DNA of 26,897 nt, from positions 1 through 26,897 of the IMG/VR virus record IMGVR_UViG_3300027770_000215, one strand, 5' to 3'. Made by a program: the position numbers and the translations under genes. The notes under the pieces were generated by a model. That model was given only the letters and a program-made list of their open reading frames with translations. It was not told where the DNA came from and did not search any database. Source of the DNA: a virus. Of the stretch, positions 22,882-26,897 are shown piece after piece (position 1 is the stretch's first letter; each line of letters opens with the position of its first letter).

Positions 22882-23829
22882 TTAATCTGCCCTTGTAAAC
22901 TCTACCGCTAGCCCGCCGCCTTCATACTCACCATCCCATTTCAGCCGCATCCACACCGCGCCTAGTATTTTCGGTGGCTTGCCCGTTTCAATGTGCCAGC
23001 CGCCATAACCTGTGGAATACTCATCCTTATACGTGCCGCATTTAACATGATGGCTAGGCATTATAACGGTCTTGTATATTCCGTTCATGGTTACCAATCG
23101 CTGCTCTGCTAGGGTAACTATCCAGCTGTCATGGGTATGTCCGCTTACGAATATATCCGCGCCTGAAATAAAGCTGGCGATACGCCTAGTGGCAAGCGTT
23201 CCGTGTGACATGATTCCGCCGGCGCCAAGGCCGTGAGTGTAATGCAGTTTAAGATTAAAGTAGGCGCCGCCTGAGTACAGACTTATAATAACCCATCCAG
23301 TATAACCACCGTTATACACTGGGTACTTGCTCTTGGCGCTTAGACGCGCCGTCAGTTGTGTGGTTAAATCTGTTTCGTGTCGTTTCGTTATTGCGGTTTC
23401 GTGGTTGCCCCTTGTGACCAACGCTATATTCTCAGAATACGGTTGGTAGAATTCCGCGGCGGTCTTGACCAACCTATCTAAGTAATGCCCGTCTTGATGC
23501 TCAGGGCGCAACGAATCGCGGCTACTGCGTGTGTCCCATTTCCCGTTCATGGCGCAAAAGAGATCGCCAAAATCCATTATAATGGCGTTGCGTTTCTTAG
23601 CTTCCTTTAAATGCTTTAGCTCTAGGTCTTGGTCGGTGTGCGCGTTATCGTGGTGGCGGTCGCTGCTCAATAGAAACCACTGGCTTACATTCTTGCGGCT
23701 CTCGCCATTCTCAATTATAATCCTGTGTATATTCTTTTCGTGTTGCACAACGGTCCAGCGCGAACCCTTGGCGCTGCCTGGTCTATAATGCTTTGGGTCT
23801 ACCCGCTCTTTATATTGTGTTGGCGCCAA
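22882..23829 (-). CDS. Calcineurin-like phosphoesterase (phage nuclease-type)
   Basis: 315 aa starting with TTG at 23829, backed by GGGGA six nt upstream and no later ATG before the first motif. Metal ligands: SDRHHD near 56-61, DFGDL near 86-90, GNHE near 141-144, HYTHG near 196-200 and GHTHD near 230-234. This is a complete binuclear metallophosphoesterase site, as in SbcD/Mre11-like enzymes. Likely acts on DNA ends or structures, but nucleotide substrates are possible. Confidence 0.83.
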   Translation of the reverse strand: MAPTQYKERVDPKHYRPGSAKGSRWTVVQHEKNIHRIIIENGESRKNVSQWFLLSSDRHHDNAHTDQDLELKHLKEAKKRNAIIMDFGDLFCAMNGKWDTRSSRDSLRPEHQDGHYLDRLVKTAAEFYQPYSENIALVTRGNHETAITKRHETDLTTQLTARLSAKSKYPVYNGGYTGWVIISLYSGGAYFNLKLHYTHGLGAGGIMSHGTLATRRIASFISGADIFVSGHTHDSWIVTLAEQRLVTMNGIYKTVIMPSHHVKCGTYKDEYSTGYGGWHIETGKPPKILGAVWMRLKWDGEYEGGGLAVEFTRAD

Positions 23830-24178
23830 TCGTTTCCCCTGTTAATGTTTGTATTTCGCGCGCGAATGCCGGCGCGTCTTTTAATCGCATCATCGCCACC
23901 CATTCACCCGCGCCGTCTTGGCGGAACACCACCACGGGAATATTCCCCGTGGCGCTGGCGTCACGCTCGGCTTGCTCTAGCCATTCCGTAACGGTCTTAA
24001 TTGATTTGCGGCGCTTGACCTCAACGTGTAACCGCCCCGTACCCGTTAAATCTGCGGTTCCGTCACCGCCGCAGAATTGCACACTGCGCCGCACCCCGTT
24101 TAATTTCCACCATTGCATTAACTCCGCCGCGGCCTCACGCTCACCACATTTACCCTTTGTCTTGGAATGGATAGCCAT
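23810..24178 (-). CDS. PD-(D/E)XK resolvase-like nuclease
   Basis: 122 aa: KGKCGEREAAAELMQWW with the Glu14, then QFCGGDGTADLTG with Asp43, and HVEVKRR with Glu53 and Lys55, making the full PD-(D/E)XK core of Hjc/Holliday-junction-resolvase-like phage proteins. Followed by W-L-E-Q-A-x-R helix and a PVVVFRQD strand, both typical. It probably trims branched DNA before packaging. Confidence 0.8.
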   Translation of the reverse strand: MAIHSKTKGKCGEREAAAELMQWWKLNGVRRSVQFCGGDGTADLTGTGRLHVEVKRRKSIKTVTEWLEQAERDASATGNIPVVVFRQDGAGEWVAMMRLKDAPAFAREIQTLTGETIGANTI

Positions 24179-24184
24179 ACGTGT

Positions 24185-24211
24185 ATTCTACCGCAAGTAT
24201 TTATTTAGCAA
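24185..24211 (-). promoter_or_regulatory. Weak promoter candidate, -10 TAGAAT 6 nt before ATG
   Basis: TAGAAT at 24190-24185 lies exactly 6 nt before ATG 24178, which has no good SD. A poor -35 TTGCTA (24211-24206) is 15 bp upstream. Same geometry as the two better promoters; could give a leaderless resolvase mRNA. Confidence 0.35.
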
Positions 24212-24213
24212 GT

Positions 24214-24486
24214 TTATCCCTCATAAAACTTGACTTCCCCGCCGTCGATGACTCGGAAGCGCCCGATATACCACCACTTGCCATCGGCCATGCGCGCGTA
24301 TAAAGCTTCGGAATATGACCCGCGCTTCGATGTCCACATTTCATGGTCCAGACATATACCGCGCAACACAACCAAACGCATCTGTGTGTCAGGTTTTGGG
24401 CCAATCGCTACGGTTGCGGTATCGCCACAACACGGCCCGCCGTTTAGGGTTATTTCCTCGCTGTCCTCATCCTTTAAATCATCCAC
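24214..24486 (-). CDS. Unknown acidic protein, 90 aa
   Basis: 90 aa from a GTG at 24486 without a visible SD, beginning MDDLKDEDSEE and containing CC near 19-20 and a WWYIGRFRVIDGGEVKFYE beta end. Unrecognised. Start uncertain; the neighbour's stop is 15 nt upstream. Confidence 0.5.
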   Translation of the reverse strand: MDDLKDEDSEEITLNGGPCCGDTATVAIGPKPDTQMRLVVLRGICLDHEMWTSKRGSYSEALYARMADGKWWYIGRFRVIDGGEVKFYEG

Positions 24487-24501
24487 CGGTGCATTATAAT
24501 T

Positions 24502-24687
24502 CTACTTGCTAGGAATGCTACGGTGGCCTTGGTATCCGCGCTGGCGTGGCGCCAAGCGCTTTACATCAGCTTGTGTAAATACCATGGTGCTACCTATTCG
24601 TTTACCAATGCCAAGTGTGCGCGCTCTGCGCCACACACCTGGCAAGCTGCAACCCAGCGCGGTGGCTACGTCTTTAGCACTAAGCAT
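24502..24687 (-). CDS. Excisionase/MerR-like helix-turn-helix protein
   Basis: 61 aa: AKDVATALGCSLPGVWRRAR is a helix-turn-helix and STMVFTQADVKRL is the wing and following helix of the excisionase-like HTH_17 group. With no integrase here it is more probably a small transcription regulator than a Xis. It starts 7 nt inside the upstream gene. Confidence 0.7.
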   Translation of the reverse strand: MLSAKDVATALGCSLPGVWRRARTLGIGKRIGSTMVFTQADVKRLAPRQRGYQGHRSIPSK

Positions 24688-24949
24688 TTTTATCCCACTT
24701 CAAGCAATGCTTTCTAATTATTTGCGCGTGTGAATCGCTTTTGCCGCCAACGTCTAACCCAGCTTTTATTAAAGCGTGGTGTATTGTCTTGCGTTGTTTG
24801 GCGGTGGTTGGTCGCATTGAATGCCTGTATTCGTAATCCCAAAAGTAACATACGCCCATGTAATCTTCAGTGCCAATAAATGTTTTATCTAACTGAAATA
24901 AAGAATGGGTTGCTTTCCAGGTTGTAGTTTCTAGGTTTATGATTGACAT
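24680..24949 (-). CDS. Unknown 89-aa protein, head of accessory unit
   Basis: 89 aa, begins MSIINLETTTWKATHSLF. No SD; ATG 24949 starts 6 nt after a -10 box, so it is read from a probably leaderless mRNA. The central part has Tyr/Trp/Cys (MGVCYFWDYEYR) and the end is basic (IIRKHCLKWDKNA). No domain recognised; perhaps an early host-takeover or regulatory protein. Confidence 0.55.
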   Translation of the reverse strand: MSIINLETTTWKATHSLFQLDKTFIGTEDYMGVCYFWDYEYRHSMRPTTAKQRKTIHHALIKAGLDVGGKSDSHAQIIRKHCLKWDKNA

Positions 24950-24955
24950 GGAGTA

Positions 24956-24983
24956 ATAGTAACACGCTTACCGTTACTGTCAA
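24956..24983 (-). promoter_or_regulatory. Strong promoter of accessory/nuclease unit
   Basis: TTGACA (24983-24978), 16-bp spacer ending in an extended -10 TGT, then TACTAT (24961-24956). ATG 24949 starts 6 nt later, so the transcript is leaderless by position. Confidence 0.7.
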
Positions 24984-24992
24984 GCGCAATAC

Positions 24993-25015
24993 GTAAAAAA
25001 ATCAAAGATTTTTAC
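24993..25015 (-). terminator. AU-rich terminator-like hairpin
   Basis: gtaaaaaaatc (24993-25003) and gatttttac (25007-25015) pair with a 3-nt loop; as minus-strand RNA the stem ends in a U-tract. No G+C core, so weak. It separates gene 25041-25373 from the promoter downstream. Confidence 0.35.
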
Positions 25016-25040
25016 AATGGCGTTTTTAAGGTAGAAACGG

Positions 25041-25373
25041 CTATAAACGTATGCCACCGCGCCGGCCACCTGTTTTCTTGCCTGGCTGTCGTTCCCGCAA
25101 GTGTTCACCCGCTGCGGCTATTGTAATTCGTACAACGTCTTGGGCGCGGTTCTTATCTTCGGTGCAAAGCATGAGCTGGACCCGCAAGTGTTCCAGCGCG
25201 TCCCTGTCCGCCTTGGCTTGCGACACCGCGGCGTCTAGGCGCCCTAGGAACCCTAGCAGCGAGTCGGCAGCGGCGTAGGCGCCGTTAGCCCTAAGACGGT
25301 CTAGGATTCGATTAAAGCGCTCTAGCTCAGTCAAGGGGCGCCGCGCTCTCTTGAGGGGTTGGGGCGCCCCCAT
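25041..25373 (-). CDS. Small basic coiled-coil protein, 110 aa
   Basis: 110 aa with basic ends (KRARRPL and GKKTGGRRGGIRL) around a helical, Ala/Leu/Arg-rich centre with heptad spacing. Overlaps the replication gene by 47 nt. Not recognised; nucleic-acid binding is plausible from charge. An AAGGGA lies 9 nt before ATG. Confidence 0.6.
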   Translation of the reverse strand: MGAPQPLKRARRPLTELERFNRILDRLRANGAYAAADSLLGFLGRLDAAVSQAKADRDALEHLRVQLMLCTEDKNRAQDVVRITIAAAGEHLRERQPGKKTGGRRGGIRL

Positions 25374-25890
25374 TTAGGGGCGTCCCTTTGTATATACTTG
25401 TAAGTACATTTGTAAGGGGTGTGACTGTATAGCCCCCTGTTCGTGATAGTATAGCCCCCTGTTCGTGATTATATAGCCCCTTCGGTACCTTTGCTGGGTC
25501 GGTTAATTCATAGGTTGCGGACTCGATTCCTTGGCGTTTTTTTATCACAATGACTACCCCCTTTCGTATTAGTTCCTTGAACCCAATCGAAATTCTGCGG
25601 TGATCTACCCCGCCTTTGACGCCTAGAATTACACCTTTATTTTCGTGCAATGCGGCGCCGTACTGGGTGGCTATCGCCTTGTGGCCACAGCGCCACTGGC
25701 ACGTATCCCAGCGCCCTCGAATGCTGAACCCTAATAGGATTTGCAGCGCTGGCTTGCTCAGGGTGTGCATGGTGTGGGTATTCATCCACTCCCCTAGCCG
25801 GCGGTTCAGTTCCTTCATGGACCCACTGCGCCGCGGCTGTTTCTTGTTTAGCTTAGTGGGCAATGCGCCCGTGTAGACGCCCTTGCCCAT
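25327..25890 (-). CDS. Replication initiator-like winged-helix protein with internal iterons
   Basis: 187 aa. Begins MGKGVYTGALPTKLNKKQPR, then helices MKELNRRLGEWMNT and KPALQILLGFSIRGRW, HKAIATQYGAALHENKGVIL and a wing-like strand VVIVIKKRQGIESATYEL; these form a plausible winged-helix DNA-binding domain of residues ~45-130, as in phage replication proteins. The last third is low in structure and is encoded by the tandem 22-bp iterons. It follows the primase-helicase gene with a TAATG overlap, as lambda O and P are paired. Function by context and fold; family not identified. Confidence 0.65.
   Translation of the reverse strand: MGKGVYTGALPTKLNKKQPRRSGSMKELNRRLGEWMNTHTMHTLSKPALQILLGFSIRGRWDTCQWRCGHKAIATQYGAALHENKGVILGVKGGVDHRRISIGFKELIRKGVVIVIKKRQGIESATYELTDPAKVPKGLYNHEQGAILSRTGGYTVTPLTNVLTSIYKGTPLNGGAPTPQESAAPLD
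25389..25486. repeat. Three tandem 22-bp iterons plus AT-rich flank: candidate replication origin
   Basis: Units at 25421-25442, 25443-25464 and 25465-25486, each gtga..gtatagccccctgttc; the first two differ at only two bases and the third is degenerate at its right end. Because 22 is not a multiple of 3, each repeat is read in a different frame, so the conservation is of DNA rather than of protein. An AT-rich stretch (25389-25415) lies beside them, as a duplex-unwinding element would. Confidence 0.7.
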
Positions 25891-26897
25891 TACCCTAGAA
25901 TCTCAAATTGTTGGTGGGCGCCTGAGAATGCGGTGGTGAAATCCTTTTGCTCGCCGTGGCGGTTCTTCATGCAGCGCCAGGTGATCCGTTTCTTCCCGTT
26001 TTCTAGCAGCGACTCGTCTAATGCAATTTCGCCAACGAATAACGAATCTACTTGGTAGTCAATTTCACTTGATTCTTTACCGATGTTGCCTATGCGGTAC
26101 TCCCCATTCTGTTTCGCCATATTGCTTATTAGGATCACGGCTAAATTGCTACTGATCGCTAGCGCCCGTACGCCACGGATGACGCTATCTATTTCCGTTC
26201 GCCTGTCAGCGCGCGGGTCTATACCGTTTACCAACTGCAAATAATCTATAACAAGTATACTGGCGCCCGCGCGCTCCACCACTTGCGCCATGTTCGCAAA
26301 GTTTAAAGGTGGCATTATAATTTTTATTCTGTCGGCGTACGCGTGTAGGTTTTCTGCCACCGCTTGCGCGGCCTCTGTTTTCTGTATTGCTTGGTCTAGG
26401 GTTACGGTTGCCTTGGTATCCCAATTTGCAATGGCGCGCGCGGCTATGGCGGTCTTAGTCATTTCGCCCAGGCACCATGCGGAAACTAAATCAGGGTTGG
26501 CTTGGGTTGCGTCTAGCACAATCTGTAGCGCCAGCGCGCTCTTGCCTACGCCCGGCGCGCCTGTAAAACAAACCAACTGGCCACGCTTCAGCCCGCCTAG
26601 CGCCACGTCTAGCCAGGTATTCGTTTCAATGGTGGGAAGCTCTTTACTATGCAACCACTCATGGATGCAACCCGCAAGTGTGTCGGCTTGCGCCGTGTCC
26701 GTATCGTCGAACACTGGCGCCGTGTCCTCAGCGCGGTCCATGATCGGAGTACGCTCTTTACCAAAGGCGTTGCGTATTTGGCGTGGTAAATCTGCAAGCC
26801 CGTCAGCGTCCAACCCCAGCGCTGCTGCTTGAACCATGAGTAGACGCGCGGCGTGTTCCCGTTCCCATCCGCGCGCGTGTAAATCGCAAGCCACGGT
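25702..26897. repeat. Right copy of imperfect 1196-bp terminal duplication
   Basis: Counterpart of 1-1196 at offset 25,701. Mismatches are absent or rare up to 26284 and frequent beyond (about 7% from 26285 to the end by eye). Confidence 0.9.
25890..26897 (-). CDS. Primase-helicase, C-terminal part of strain-variant copy
   Basis: The frame is open to the window edge; it corresponds to residues ~229-562 of the full protein at 189-1877. Walker A and B are kept. Seven substitutions are seen, e.g. I325V, R359Q, N389K, P391T, E406A, A409E and S428A, five of them within 389-428. It is not a separate gene, but the same gene from a second strain in the mix. Confidence 0.85.
   Translation of the reverse strand, partial: TVACDLHARGWEREHAARLLMVQAAALGLDADGLADLPRQIRNAFGKERTPIMDRAEDTAPVFDDTDTAQADTLAGCIHEWLHSKELPTIETNTWLDVALGGLKRGQLVCFTGAPGVGKSALALQIVLDATQANPDLVSAWCLGEMTKTAIAARAIANWDTKATVTLDQAIQKTEAAQAVAENLHAYADRIKIIMPPLNFANMAQVVERAGASILVIDYLQLVNGIDPRADRRTEIDSVIRGVRALAISSNLAVILISNMAKQNGEYRIGNIGKESSEIDYQVDSLFVGEIALDESLLENGKKRITWRCMKNRHGEQKDFTTAFSGAHQQFEILG

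Noticed and set aside
24502-24687. Evidence for a lysogeny module (excisionase)
   Set aside because: The HTH protein is excisionase-like, but no integrase, att core repeat or repressor could be found, so a temperate call is not justified.

Overview
The window is one complete small tailed phage of the HK97-fold siphovirus type (Caudoviricetes), almost certainly a metagenomic assembly. Every gene I accept lies on the minus strand, and most neighbouring genes overlap as ATGA or TAATG. Bases 1-1196 align without indels to 25702-26897, so the sequence wraps onto itself and the genome is a circle (or circularly permuted) of about 25,701 bp. The two copies are not identical (about 47 mismatches by eye, nearly all beyond base 580), so the two ends come from two related strains. 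The host is not determinable from the sequence. No integrase, CI-like repressor, tRNA, DNA polymerase or recognisable endolysin was found.

Transcription runs from high to low coordinates. Late module (21970 down to 5214): small and large terminase, portal with a long C-terminal extension, prohead protease, two different HK97-fold major capsid proteins in tandem, a small protein, a large lectin-like adhesin inside the head module, head-tail connectors and adaptors, tail terminator, tail tube, G/GT tail chaperones joined by a -1 frameshift, a short tape measure, two tail-associated proteins, then a holin/spanin-like lysis cluster and two cysteine-rich proteins.

Replication and recombination module (5148 down to 189, continuing across the join at 25890 down to 25041): a leaderless mini-gene carrying interleaved inverted repeats, two unknown proteins, a RecE-like exonuclease with a partner annealing-type protein, an SSB-like protein, a tiny membrane peptide, a primase-helicase fusion, a winged-helix-type replication protein whose gene contains three 22-bp tandem iterons (a lambda O-like origin), and a small coiled-coil protein.

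Accessory nuclease module (24949 down to 22274): an unknown protein, an excisionase-like HTH protein, an unknown acidic protein, a PD-(D/E)XK resolvase-like nuclease, a calcineurin-like phosphoesterase, a small HExxH metalloprotein and an HNH endonuclease. Between HNH and terminase lies a 300-bp region with hairpin-forming repeats at a 40-bp period, the best candidate for cos/pac. Three or four transcription units start at sigma70-like promoters whose -10 box lies only 6-8 nt before an ATG that lacks a Shine-Dalgarno sequence, implying leaderless mRNAs at the head of units, while inner genes use overlaps and SD sequences.
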